From Coriobacteriia bacterium (GTDB lineage Bacteria; Actinomycetota; Coriobacteriia; Coriobacteriales; UBA8131): DNA of 59,034 bases. The stretch is from contig WRNE01000010.1 in the NCBI GenBank assembly GCA_009776725.1, positions 1 to 59,034 of the forward strand, in the 5' to 3' direction. A program made the position numbers and the translations under genes. Below, in pieces: positions 46,092-54,166 of this stretch (its first letter is position 1; every line of letters begins with the position of its first letter). Under the pieces are notes generated by a model. It ran no database searches. It saw nothing but the letters and a program-made list of their open reading frames with translations, and was not told the origin of the DNA.

Positions 46092-47327
46092 CTAGCCTGC
46101 ATGCAGTTTCATCTCATCGTCAATCACCAATGACAGGCGCCTAATGGCTTCACGTATCAGCTCCGGCTCTTCATAACAAAAAGCTATACGCATAGCGTTT
46201 TTGCCTAAGCCGCTGTTTGCAGGGTAACAACCGTCTCCAGGCACGAAGGTCACGCCCTTATCCAGAGCAACATTTAAGAGATGCGCAGTATCGAGATACT
46301 CAGGCAGCGTTACCCAGACAAAGAAGCCGCCACTTGGATGAGTCCATGTGGCTTCGGCAGGAAAATACTCTTCTAGGGCAGCCAGCATCGCATCCCGGCG
46401 TTCGCGGTACTTTTCAATCATGCTGTCTAAGGTGGCACGCCAATCGGTTGATTTGAAGTAGTGCTCGACGATTACTTGGCAAAGGGCCGAGCCGCATAGG
46501 TCAGTGCCTTGTTTTACCAAGTTGATCTTTTGCCTGATCGGCAAGGGAGCGATCACCCAGCCAGTCCTCAGCCCTGGTGCGAACATTTTTGAGACTGTAC
46601 CGAGGTAGATAACCTGGTCGTTCATTGAGCGTAAGCTGGGAATAGCCTCTCCTTCAAAGCGCAGTCGCCCATATGGGTCGTCTTCGACAATGAGAATCTC
46701 GTATTCGTTTGCCAACTCCAATAAATGCTGGCGGCGTTCATAGCTCATCGTCACACCAGCTGGGTTATTGTAGTTCGGTACGGTGTATAGGAACTTTGCA
46801 CAACGCTTGCCCCTTTTGGCCAGCTCAGCCGCCAAGAGGTCGGTTCTTAGGCCTTGATCGTCCATATCGATGGTTAGTATTTCAGGCTGATAAGCCGAAA
46901 ATGCTTGAAGTGCGCCTAAGTATGTCGGCCCTTCGGTAATAATCAGGTCGCCTGGGTTTATAAACGTTTTAGCAATCAGGTCAAGGGCTTGTTGGGCGCC
47001 AGTGGTAATGGTCAAGTCGTCAACGGTGATGAAGATATGCAGGTCGGTCATCAAAGAACAGATCAACTCTTTGGTCTCTGTCCTACCCTGTGTGTCTCCA
47101 TACTGTAAGCCTGCTACGCCTTCCTCACGAACAGCTGCAGCTGCTACTTCGGCAACTTCGTCTAAGGGCAGTTTACGTATATCTGGCATCCCGCCTGATA
47201 AAGATATGATGTCGGAGCGTGATGCTGCAGCAAACAGGTCCCTTACTGCGCTGGATCGCATAGTCTCGACACGCGATGCATACAGATCCACCCAATCATC
47301 TAATTGAACAAGTCCTGTACTAGCCAT
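46092..47327 (-). CDS. PLP-dependent aminotransferase, class I (2-aminoadipate/MocR-like domain)
   Basis: 411 aa, fold-type I aminotransferase. Motifs include SLSGGMPDIRKLPL, QYGDTQGRTETKELI, TTGAQQALDLI, VPNYNNPAGVTMS, IVEDDPYGRLRF, and the cofactor-lysine region YLGTVSKMFAPGLRTGW. This set matches LysN-like 2-aminoadipate and related aromatic or branched-chain transaminases. There is no helix-turn-helix domain, so it is not a MocR regulator. GGAGGT lies 5 bases before the ATG. It is convergent with the exporter operon. The precise substrate is not predictable. Confidence 0.9.
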   Translation of the reverse strand: MASTGLVQLDDWVDLYASRVETMRSSAVRDLFAAASRSDIISLSGGMPDIRKLPLDEVAEVAAAAVREEGVAGLQYGDTQGRTETKELICSLMTDLHIFITVDDLTITTGAQQALDLIAKTFINPGDLIITEGPTYLGALQAFSAYQPEILTIDMDDQGLRTDLLAAELAKRGKRCAKFLYTVPNYNNPAGVTMSYERRQHLLELANEYEILIVEDDPYGRLRFEGEAIPSLRSMNDQVIYLGTVSKMFAPGLRTGWVIAPLPIRQKINLVKQGTDLCGSALCQVIVEHYFKSTDWRATLDSMIEKYRERRDAMLAALEEYFPAEATWTHPSGGFFVWVTLPEYLDTAHLLNVALDKGVTFVPGDGCYPANSGLGKNAMRIAFCYEEPELIREAIRRLSLVIDDEMKLHAG

Positions 47328-47423
47328 AGTTCACCTCCAAATAGTCAAATGAATATCGGATGATACTAGCACAAGAATCAGCTTAAAAGACATTCCATAT
47401 TAAAAAAGAAACGTAATGGCGGT

Positions 47424-47978
47424 TTATTCATTGAAATGGCTTACATTTCCTGCCATGCAAAATTCGTTCAACTCATTAACTGCACTGCTAATTAGCTGCT
47501 GGTAGATCGAATAGCCTGTGTCTGTGACTTCGCCAAGGCTTTCAGGTAAACCAATCCTAATTGTGGCAATTCCAACTTTTCGATCCGACCATGCAGTGTT
47601 GCCTGCATACTGTTTAGCCCTGTCTTGCACAAACAAATCGATTATCAAATGCTCTAAGACATGCGGTAGCCTGGCTTGCTTGATTTTCTCCCCAAAAAGG
47701 CCTTTTCCTGCCTGCCTACAAGCATGCTTTATGATCGATGGGTGCTTTTTTATCAATTCCAAAGTCTGGCTATCGTTAAGGCGCCGAGAGGGGTCTATGA
47801 ATTGCACAGTCAACTCAATTATTGATGAGCCATCAGCGCTGTCGGGCTCATCATTTGTGTGAGCCCGAGCGCTAGTCTTTATTTGGTTAGGATGCTTTTG
47901 GTCACCACGAACACTGCTGGCCTGGCCAGCAGCATATAACGTGATTGATATTATTTCGATACAGTCATTTAACTGCAT
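47424..47978 (-). CDS. Unknown protein, weakly like a cyanophycin-synthetase N-terminal domain
   Basis: 184 aa, no signal peptide or membrane helix. A segment RLPHVLEHLIIDLFVQD followed by AGNTAWSDRKVGIATIRI is vaguely reminiscent of the N-terminal region of cyanophycin synthetase-type proteins (HVxEHxxLxLQ), but no ATP-grasp or Mur-ligase domain follows. The first 55 residues are low complexity. The start is uncertain: no clear ribosome binding site precedes the ATG at 47978. It lies 30 bases downstream of the DPBB-domain gene on the same strand. Confidence 0.5.
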   Translation of the reverse strand: MQLNDCIEIISITLYAAGQASSVRGDQKHPNQIKTSARAHTNDEPDSADGSSIIELTVQFIDPSRRLNDSQTLELIKKHPSIIKHACRQAGKGLFGEKIKQARLPHVLEHLIIDLFVQDRAKQYAGNTAWSDRKVGIATIRIGLPESLGEVTDTGYSIYQQLISSAVNELNEFCMAGNVSHFNE

Positions 47979-48007
47979 TGACTCTTGAGCTTAGTTGGCC
48001 GCTTTTA

Positions 48008-48652
48008 TCAATAAAGAATGCGATAACGGACCATCCTTACTCCCCAGGCATTCTCATCGTCAAAGCCAAAAGCCCTCCATAGACCAGGTTGCAAATCAAG
48101 GACACGACCTAGTCTAGCAAAGTCGCCCGTATCGTCGACTACTGTTGTGATTACTTGTCCGTTGTATTCAACTTGAATCGTACGACCGAGCAAATAGCCC
48201 CAAGCAGCAGGTACAGCGACTCCCATGCTGTCCTCTGTGAGCAATGTGCCTCGGGCAGTTGAATTACCGATGAAACCATCGCCATAAGCAGAAGCCAAAC
48301 CGCTGCTCCAGGCTATCTCATCGCCAGCATAATTATTGTCATTGTAGATTATCGGGCTTGGCAGCCTCGGGGCAGGCTCGTTGATAGCCACATCGCGGTC
48401 GATTGGCGTAGCCAAATCTGATGCGCTAACAATCGGGCTCTGTACTTCCGAGGACGGAAAAACAAGCCTCTCAGTGGATGTGACAGGAACAGCTTCAGAG
48501 GTGCTCTGAATCCTGCCAACACCGAGTATCCTGGCTCCTCCAGTCGATAAATCTGCAAAAACAGTAATACATGAAAATAACAAGGCCACAGATACTATAG
48601 ACGTCAATATTTTACGAACCAACTCGCCAACAAAACGTTTATTCCCGATCAC
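48008..48652 (-). CDS. Secreted RlpA/3D-like double-psi beta-barrel protein
   Basis: 214 aa. N-terminal signal or anchor (ILTSIVSVALLFSCITVFA), a Ser/Pro-rich linker to about residue 110, then a beta-barrel domain with SSGLASAYGDGFIG, STARGTLLTEDSMGVAVP, YNGQVITTVVDDTGDF and RVLDLQPGLWRAFG. The Asp residues and the order of motifs fit RlpA-like or 3D cell-wall-active domains, often lytic transglycosylases or Rpf/Sps accessory domains. The start is GTG with AGAGGG upstream. It is divergent from the cytochrome gene. Confidence 0.82.
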   Translation of the reverse strand: MIGNKRFVGELVRKILTSIVSVALLFSCITVFADLSTGGARILGVGRIQSTSEAVPVTSTERLVFPSSEVQSPIVSASDLATPIDRDVAINEPAPRLPSPIIYNDNNYAGDEIAWSSGLASAYGDGFIGNSTARGTLLTEDSMGVAVPAAWGYLLGRTIQVEYNGQVITTVVDDTGDFARLGRVLDLQPGLWRAFGFDDENAWGVRMVRYRILY

Positions 48653-48995
48653 AATACCCTCTCCACAGCACTATAACGGATAAAATCGTTCAGTTCGACA
48701 GCGCTTGGGTTTAGGCTACATTTAAACTGCGAACACGGTGCTATGACACCGTTTGCGGAACTCAAATGTTTTCGCATTTGATTAAAAAAGCCACTCTCGT
48801 GACCGTTGAATATATTACACATCCATTTGTGACTTGTCCACCGAACACAAAGTTACAATTAATTCATATTTTTACATCGATTTCTCATATATGCTGTCTA
48901 ATGCTTTTATTCGGTAACACTTTCAAGTACAGTGTCTGGACTGATATACTGATTATGACTTGGATTTATATATGAAACAAGTTGAAAGGGGCAGT
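48653..48995. other. Divergent intergenic region with two dyads
   Basis: No gene is seen. It holds an inverted repeat at 48730-48757 (CGAACACGGTG and CACCGTTTGCG, 9 of 11 complementary, 6-base spacer) and a perfect TCAAATG/CATTTGA pair at 48762-48781. It also has an extended -10 TGATATACT at 48942-48950, with TTTCAA 18 bases upstream, as a promoter for the cytochrome. The dyads lie well upstream of that promoter and could bind an activator, or one could terminate readthrough. Confidence 0.5.
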
Positions 48996-49727
48996 ATGAG
49001 TGAGAATACAAAGGCTAAAGCTAGCGATAATGAAGCTACAGACGACGGACAGGAGCCTGTTGTTTCAAAAAAGAAGAGCTCGAAAAGGATAGTTGTAATT
49101 GGAGCAATACTCGTCATCCTAGCTGGAGCCGGAGTCGGTGGTTGGATATGGCATGAGCAACCAAGCTTCTGTAATGCTTTTTGCCATACCCCGATGGATG
49201 AGTATTACGAAACCTATCTAGCTACTTCAGGCAGCTCAGCAACTGATAAATATGGTAACGAAGTATCTGACGCTTCTTCTATGTTAGCCGTTACACATCG
49301 TGAAGCTGGTGAGGGCTGTCTGGATTGCCATGTCCCTACAATTGGTGAAATGGTCGGTGAAGGACTAGCCTGGATTCCCGGCAACTACTACTACCCGCTG
49401 TCAGAACGTGACCTTACCGATTTGACCAGTGCAAGAAAACTAGATGAGGACGAGTTTTGTCTAAATGGTAACTGCCACCATGTAAGTTCAAGCGGAAGCA
49501 CAATCGATTCACGTGAATCATTAGCAGCAGCTACAGACGATCAGGCTTTTAACCCGCATGATGACTTCCATGGTGATTTTTCATGTGGTGACTGCCATAA
49601 AGCCCACCGTGCATCGGTGAATATCTGCGCTCGTCCAGGTTGCCATAGCGAGGCAACTGTGCCCGATGGTTGGTTGGATTTTCCATCATCACAAGAACTT
49701 GACCTATATCTGAAAGATCCTGAGTAG
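48996..49727 (+). CDS. NapC/NrfH-like membrane-anchored multihaem cytochrome c
   Basis: 243 aa quinol-side electron carrier. One N-terminal helix (about 31-52) anchors the protein. Five haem attachment sites are visible: CNAFCH (59-64, CX3CH), CLDCH (108-112), CLNGNCH (155-161, CX4CH), CGDCH (197-201) and CARPGCH (211-217, CX4CH). Several extra His (HH at 161-162, HDDFH) could be distal ligands. AAAGGGG lies 5 bases before the ATG at 48996, which is preferred to the TTG at 48960. No catalytic partner such as NrfA or a flavoprotein reductase is adjacent. Confidence 0.85.
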   Translation: MSENTKAKASDNEATDDGQEPVVSKKKSSKRIVVIGAILVILAGAGVGGWIWHEQPSFCNAFCHTPMDEYYETYLATSGSSATDKYGNEVSDASSMLAVTHREAGEGCLDCHVPTIGEMVGEGLAWIPGNYYYPLSERDLTDLTSARKLDEDEFCLNGNCHHVSSSGSTIDSRESLAAATDDQAFNPHDDFHGDFSCGDCHKAHRASVNICARPGCHSEATVPDGWLDFPSSQELDLYLKDPE

Positions 49728-49734
49728 CCAAGTT

Positions 49735-49921
49735 TGATTTTTTTTCGTTGATGTGAGTGGCTGCTAGCTGCATCAGCTTCCATGATTGTATTAGTCAGCA
49801 AAGCATAGACTTTGGAGAAGACCCTGATGGATTCTACATTATCCCAGTGACTTTGCTTGAGCCTTGGGCTGAAGCTTTCGTTGGTTGTCTTTGAACGTGT
49901 GCCTTTCATAGCGCTAGACAT
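49735..49921 (-). pseudogene. Possible gene fragment, unrecognised
   Basis: A minus-strand frame starting at 49921 encodes about 60 plausible residues (SSAMKGTRSKTTNES, then NVESIRVFSKVYALL) before running antisense through the end of the cytochrome gene. The first part reads like the tail of a real protein, ending near HQRKKIK, but I do not recognise the family. It is best seen as a remnant at the edge of the accessory island. Confidence 0.3.
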
Positions 49922-49927
49922 GCAGCG

Positions 49928-49981
49928 TTAGTTACACGTGTTGCAACTAATAAGAGTCTTTGTTTGAATTAGTTACACGTG
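49928..49981 (+). repeat. Direct repeat TTAGTTACACGTG, two copies
   Basis: The 13-base sequence occurs at 49928-49940 and 49969-49981. The first continues as TTGCAACTAA, giving a longer inverted repeat (TTAGTT...AACTAA around ACACGTGT). They lie just upstream of a short truncated frame at 50001 and look like operator sites left from a lost gene. Confidence 0.55.
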
Positions 49982-50000
49982 ACCACACAAGGGAGCCTTG

Positions 50001-50087
50001 ATGTCTACAGTTAGTGAGTTTATTGATAGCTACGTATCTTGGCTTAAAGACAATACTTATGAGGAGAAAGTCTGCAAGAACACTTGA
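50001..50087 (+). pseudogene. Truncated N-terminus of a DUF1828-like protein
   Basis: ATG at 50001 with GGGAG upstream opens a 28-codon frame (MSTVSEFIDSYVSWLKDNTY and a few more residues) that stops at 50087. The start resembles the N-terminus of DUF1828-type proteins, which begin with a short helix ending in WLKEN before the conserved domain. That domain is absent here. The resemblance is from memory and short. The next 170 bases show no continuation. Confidence 0.4.
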
Positions 50088-50258
50088 AAGCCAGCGAGCA
50101 GGTGCTCTGGATAAAACCTTTGCCATCGTTTATATTCCTTTGAGCCTGTTTGGCCAATATCACATGAAACCTTTCACTTAGGATTAATAGAATCCCAATG
50201 GGCCTAAGTCGGGCTCTAATGAATGATGCTAATTGCACCCAGTATGCAAATGGCTTTG

Positions 50259-50705
50259 CTAATCGTCCAAGCTAACGATCGAATAGGTGATGCCCATCTC
50301 ACGCATCAAGTCGAAGAAGCCCTGCGGCGTAAGCAGCGGAACCCTGGCTTTCCTAAAAGACACATCTCGGGTGATCAGGTAATCGGCGCCGCATTTCTCG
50401 GCAGCAACGGTTATCAATGCATCCTCGAAATCATCCCAACCCATCTGGCAGGCAGCGGCGATGTCATCGGCATCGATCGCGCAGACCTGGTAGAGACTCA
50501 ATGTATCGAGAATCGCTTGCTGCAGGGTTGAAGTATCCATATAACGTCGCAAAGTGAAAAATACATCTGTGTATGATTTTGCTGAAACAACTAAATCCGC
50601 GTCACCGAATGCTTTTGTTAACTGTAATAACTCAGCTGTTACACCATCATCTCCACGCTTACCTATATAGTCCATTATCACATTAGTATCAAGAAAGAGC
50701 TTCAT
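50259..50705 (-). CDS. PIN-domain toxin (VapC-like RNase)
   Basis: 148 aa. The PIN fold acidic residues are visible: FLDTNVIMDY near the N-terminus, the central DDFEDALI, and DYLITRDVSF. Such proteins are Mg-dependent RNases neutralised by a cognate antitoxin. The ATG at 50705 has GGAGG 7 bases upstream; the frame extends to 50789 without support. It overlaps the antitoxin end by 17 bases, the usual arrangement for a type II toxin-antitoxin operon. Confidence 0.88.
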   Translation of the reverse strand: MKLFLDTNVIMDYIGKRGDDGVTAELLQLTKAFGDADLVVSAKSYTDVFFTLRRYMDTSTLQQAILDTLSLYQVCAIDADDIAAACQMGWDDFEDALITVAAEKCGADYLITRDVSFRKARVPLLTPQGFFDLMREMGITYSIVSLDD

Positions 50706-51042
50706 AATCACGCCTCCTCCCCTCTTCGATGATTTGCTTGTATGGTTTATCGAAGTCTTCCCCCCAATCCTCGACTCGTATTTTCGCAAGCCGCTTCAGT
50801 GCTTCCCATGTCTCTAGCTGCGCATTCTCCATTTTGTTCAGATCCAGCCGACGCTCCCCCGGCTCGGGAAAGGCATGGGGGTCAGGCAGTGCCTCTACCG
50901 GGAATTCCTTTTGTTTGGCTACAGCCATATAAAGCCTGTTGATGGCTTCTGTCGGCGTCATGCCCTGCTGCTTAAGTACCTTCTCGGCTTGTCGCTTGAT
51001 CTCGCGCGGCACACGGGCTGTGACGGTTGCTGTGTTCGCCAT
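50689..51042 (-). CDS. RelB/DinJ-like antitoxin
   Basis: 117 aa. The N-terminal ribbon-helix-helix is clear: NTATVTARVPREIKRQAEKVL, with a short interruption before MTPTEAINRLYMAVAKQKEFPVE, the RelB/DinJ family pattern. The C-terminal half is charged and likely wraps the toxin. AGGAGGT sits 4 bases before the ATG. It is transcribed first from the promoter at 51080-51108 and should autoregulate it. RelB/DinJ antitoxins usually pair with RelE-type toxins; here the partner is a PIN protein. Confidence 0.9.
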   Translation of the reverse strand: MANTATVTARVPREIKRQAEKVLKQQGMTPTEAINRLYMAVAKQKEFPVEALPDPHAFPEPGERRLDLNKMENAQLETWEALKRLAKIRVEDWGEDFDKPYKQIIEEGRRRDYEALS

Positions 51043-51063
51043 GCTACCTCCTAGTTCAAATCT

Positions 51064-51108
51064 TGTAATACCGTCTTACAGAATAGCAGCACAGATTGAT
51101 GAAGTCAA
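51064..51108 (-). promoter_or_regulatory. Toxin-antitoxin promoter and operator
   Basis: Minus-strand TTGACT (51103-51108) and TATTCT (51080-51085) are exactly 17 bases apart. TGTAA-N7-TTACA (51064-51080), a perfect 17-base dyad, directly abuts the -10 box and covers the start point, as expected for an autoregulating ribbon-helix-helix antitoxin. Confidence 0.65.
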
Positions 51109-51124
51109 CGATCATCTGATAGAA

Positions 51125-52009
51125 TCAGGATAAAAGCCGCTCGATCTTATCCCAAAGCTCAGCTGATCCTTTACGCTGACCCTGTTCGATATTGGCGATT
51201 GCGCTGGTAGAAACCCCGATGGTGAGGGCTAGGCTTCTTTGTGTGAAACTCTTTTGACGACGGGCCTGTTTCAGCCAGGCGGCTGACCTTGCGGGCTCGC
51301 TTTTTTGGCTTGTGATCATACTTCCAACTGACTCGGTATCAGTTTCAGGTGCTAGATAATCGATCCCGATTATGCAATATTCATAAAGAAAGTCTGCTAG
51401 GGCAGACTGATCTCCTGTCTCGTAATACCCACTCAACAATCTTGAGAAATCAACCATGCGGGCATCAGGCACCAAGAGCAGGCCGGCACCGCTCTCAATC
51501 AATATCTTGTTGGCGGCTAACAGGGCTGTTCGTTTATTGCCATCCCAAAAAAGCTGGCTCATGCAGATCCAAGCGAATGCATCTAAAGCAATTTGCGTTT
51601 TTGCTTCATTAGCAGCCAATATACCTAATAAAGCAAGCTCGGCTCCGGCTGCGTCTGGGATCGGCGGCAGGTAATCAACTCCGCTGATGCCGATTGCCCC
51701 TGTCCGTAGCTCACCCCAGCTCAGCGCTTCCCGGTATGCAACTCTCTTTTGTATTCGACAGAGAAAGCCAATGTCTAGCTTCTCATCGAGATTATCCAGG
51801 AGGTATTTCCAAGCATCACGCATATTCAAAATCGCAAGAATGTCACTTAACTCCACTCCGGCGACATTGATGCCGTTGAGGATGGTCTGGGTTTGAGGAA
51901 AGGTAACGTTACGGTTCTCCATGCGCATGCCGCTAAAGATGCTCTCATCCCATTTTTTATGTGCGAGGAATGTATTTTCTTCGCGAGTTAGCTGGTACTT
52001 ATCTTTCAT
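51125..52009 (-). CDS. Fic-family protein with C-terminal HTH; catalytic His replaced by Gln
   Basis: 294 aa. The Fic core motif is QLFWDGNKR (152-160) inside a helix, followed by TALLAANKIL. The normal motif begins with His, which acts as general base in AMP transfer; here codon CAG gives Gln152. Upstream, WGELRTGAIGISG resembles the Fic flap region. Residues about 238-294 are an XRE-type helix-turn-helix (QKSFTQRSLALTIGVSTSA). The ATG at 52009 has GAGGG 5 bases upstream. The protein may be a regulator or use a different chemistry. It is just upstream of the RelB-like/PIN pair. Confidence 0.85.
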   Translation of the reverse strand: MKDKYQLTREENTFLAHKKWDESIFSGMRMENRNVTFPQTQTILNGINVAGVELSDILAILNMRDAWKYLLDNLDEKLDIGFLCRIQKRVAYREALSWGELRTGAIGISGVDYLPPIPDAAGAELALLGILAANEAKTQIALDAFAWICMSQLFWDGNKRTALLAANKILIESGAGLLLVPDARMVDFSRLLSGYYETGDQSALADFLYEYCIIGIDYLAPETDTESVGSMITSQKSEPARSAAWLKQARRQKSFTQRSLALTIGVSTSAIANIEQGQRKGSAELWDKIERLLS

Positions 52010-52125
52010 GGGAACCCTCTTCTTTACATTATAACTCACACACTCACTCACACAAGTCTAGCACATGCGGCATAGATAATCACTTTCATCATTTATCTGG
52101 TTTCGGTAGTTTTATACCAACGTTG

Positions 52126-53409
52126 CTAACCGACCATGGAGATGCGCCTTAGCGTGCCTTGTCTTATCTCCTTTATGACCTGACTCTCTGAGCTTTGAAT
52201 GTTAGACAGTTCGTCAGTGGCATCGCCAGCGATTGCCAAGTTGAGCCGCTCTCGCATTTCGTCCAGCAGGTTAAACATACGTTTACGACTTATGCCTAGG
52301 CTTGAACCCATCAGTGTGAAATCATTCCTCTCGACCTGGTCGATATTCCGGGTTGATCCTATACGCATACCCATTTCACGATCGAGCTCATAGACGGTCG
52401 TACTGAGCAGGTCATAAAATGGCGCGAGGCGAATCTTCTGATAGTCTTCGCTGTAGATGATCGATATGTTTTTCAGGTGATTGTCACAGTTTCCGATCAG
52501 GAAGTCAAAGCATCCCAGCATTGCTAAAGCCTCGATGTCATGCAATGGGCTTGCCGAATATTCACGGATCAATGCTGATACCATCTGACGATAATCGTTA
52601 TCCCCCATCTCGTATTTCATAACCCTGTTGATGCCGAGCGCTTGGCTGAAGTCCTCTTGATGTAGACGGATAGGTGATGGCAGTCCGTTGAAATATGGGC
52701 TGTCTGACTTCATGGTTCGGTCAAAGCGCTTAATAGCGAGCATTGGCCTACTAGTATTGATTATCTCAATGACAGGCACGTCCAAACCGCATGCCCGAGC
52801 CAATGAATTACAATACCACTCATTGGGTACCAGATCGTAATACTTATCGCTATCAACTTTGATTATGTGGGTCGAAGCCGCCACACCATTCGGAAGGTAA
52901 AAGGCTTTCTCGCCATCGTGCTTTGTAAGTATGTATAGCCCGATCTTACTCTGGGCACCAGCCAAAGAAAGCTTCGCCCTACGAAGCAACAACGGAGCAG
53001 CCACGCCGCTTTTATCTGAGAGCTGCTCGATATCATCTTCAGTCAACGGTATATACGCCGACTGCTCTAGGTCGAAGTCATGTGCCAAACCGATTCGAAT
53101 AGCACCGACTGTCTCCCTTCCAACAGCATGTAACAGATCCATTATATTCAATGGTGAAATGCCTAAGCCATAAGCTAAGTTTTCTAGAGCCTGGCCTTCA
53201 GGCAACAAGCCTTCAAAGAAAGGCAAGGTCTCATCGATAGAGTAGGATGACTTTGCTAGCGGCAGAGATAGGGATAAGGGAACAGCGTTTGAATCGGCAC
53301 GGTATTGCTCGTCGTAATGGAAACTGATGTCATATGCAGAGCTGGACTCGAGTCTCCCAATGAGCTCGAAGCTGCCTTGATAGTATCTCTCAACTTTAAG
53401 TGAGGCCAC
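52126..53409 (-). CDS. hipA: HipA-family serine/threonine kinase toxin
   Basis: 427 aa. The N-terminal HipA domain includes LPLAKSSYSIDETLPFFEGLLPEG. The kinase region has SLAGAQSKIGLYI, STHIIKVDSD, the catalytic FLIGNCDNHLKN (Asp and Asn) and the metal-binding LAPFYDLLST. HipA in E. coli phosphorylates glutamyl-tRNA synthetase and induces dormancy. All key residues seem present, so the toxin is probably active. It overlaps the antitoxin gene by 14 bases. Confidence 0.93.
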   Translation of the reverse strand: MASLKVERYYQGSFELIGRLESSSAYDISFHYDEQYRADSNAVPLSLSLPLAKSSYSIDETLPFFEGLLPEGQALENLAYGLGISPLNIMDLLHAVGRETVGAIRIGLAHDFDLEQSAYIPLTEDDIEQLSDKSGVAAPLLLRRAKLSLAGAQSKIGLYILTKHDGEKAFYLPNGVAASTHIIKVDSDKYYDLVPNEWYCNSLARACGLDVPVIEIINTSRPMLAIKRFDRTMKSDSPYFNGLPSPIRLHQEDFSQALGINRVMKYEMGDNDYRQMVSALIREYSASPLHDIEALAMLGCFDFLIGNCDNHLKNISIIYSEDYQKIRLAPFYDLLSTTVYELDREMGMRIGSTRNIDQVERNDFTLMGSSLGISRKRMFNLLDEMRERLNLAIAGDATDELSNIQSSESQVIKEIRQGTLRRISMVG

Positions 53410-53644
53410 TTGAACTCCTTGCTACTCGATATTGCCCACGCTGCTCAAAGAGCAGGTCAACGCCAAGCGTATTAATAACCATCATGGCTTTTCCCAACTC
53501 CGCTGTCATTTTTCCTCGTTCCAAGGACGAGACGAATGTCAGGCTGCAGCCGCTATAGTCGGCAAGCTCCGTTTGTGTGTAACCAAGCTCTTTCCGACGT
53601 AGCCTGATCGCTTTACCCAGCTCTTCTGGGTTGTTGATCTTCAT
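53396..53644 (-). CDS. hipB: HipB-like XRE-family antitoxin
   Basis: 82 aa helix-turn-helix protein: AIRLRRKELGYTQTELADYSG and SLTFVSSLERGK are the recognition helices, followed by AMMVINTLGVDLLFEQR, the HipB dimerisation strand. AGGAG lies about 8 bases before the ATG. It precedes and overlaps hipA. The upstream region contains matching inverted repeats likely bound by HipB. Confidence 0.92.
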   Translation of the reverse strand: MKINNPEELGKAIRLRRKELGYTQTELADYSGCSLTFVSSLERGKMTAELGKAMMVINTLGVDLLFEQRGQYRVARSSSGLT

Positions 53645-53673
53645 TGGCGATCTCCTTGCTTATATGGCATTTC

Positions 53674-53765
53674 GTTACTGCGTTCGCACTATTTGTATCA
53701 TTTCATGTGCATTTTACCACGAACGCAGTAACTTTCACTTTTAGATGTGAATTACTACGAACGCA
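53674..53765 (-). promoter_or_regulatory. HipB operator cluster
   Basis: GTTACTGCGTTCG (53674-53686) and CGAACGCAGTAAC (53720-53732) are perfect 13-base inverted copies, 46 bases start to start. A third partial copy CGAACGCA lies at 53758-53765, preceded by TTACTA. They stand 30-120 bases upstream of hipB, matching the multi-operator layout of hipBA promoters. Confidence 0.7.
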
Positions 53766-53914
53766 CGATTTATATCATCCATCCAGACTGCTAGAACAGG
53801 AAAAATTGCCCATATGCCTCGCTACTTTTACTACTCTGTATTACAAACACTGAAGTATCATGTATCGATCCTAATATCGACAGCTTCAAAATATTGAATG
53901 GAGTATGAGGCAAG

Positions 53915-54160
53915 TTGGCTGATCAAGAGGCATATGGGGGCTTTTGGACAATGCAAAAGCTCAAAACGCAAGAGAGTTACCTGGGTTTTTATACTACAGC
54001 ATTGAAAAATTGGGTTGCTCCGAACCGTGCACTACTAATGAATAGTAAAAATTCCCCGATGTTCCTTCTCTGTTTTGCAGCAAGTAACCCCAGTAAAAAA
54101 GTTGGTGAATTAGCTCTCAGAGGGGTTAACTACATACTTGAACATATTTATGAGGAGTGA
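53915..54160 (+). pseudogene. C-terminal remnant of a TcmP-like (three-Cys-motif partner) protein
   Basis: About 75 residues without a normal start (only TTG, no ribosome binding site). The sequence ALLMNSKNSPMFLLCFAASNP followed by KVGELALRGVNYIL resembles, from memory, the C-terminal end of three-Cys-motif partner proteins. The N-terminal two thirds are missing. The next gene is a Gp37/Gp68-type protein, the usual neighbour of TcmP, which supports the assignment. Confidence 0.5.
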
Positions 54161-54166
54161 TGAATC

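Noticed and set aside
50044..50238. 64-codon minus-strand frame
   Set aside because: No ribosome binding site, no homology recognised, and it overlaps the remnant region without coding character.
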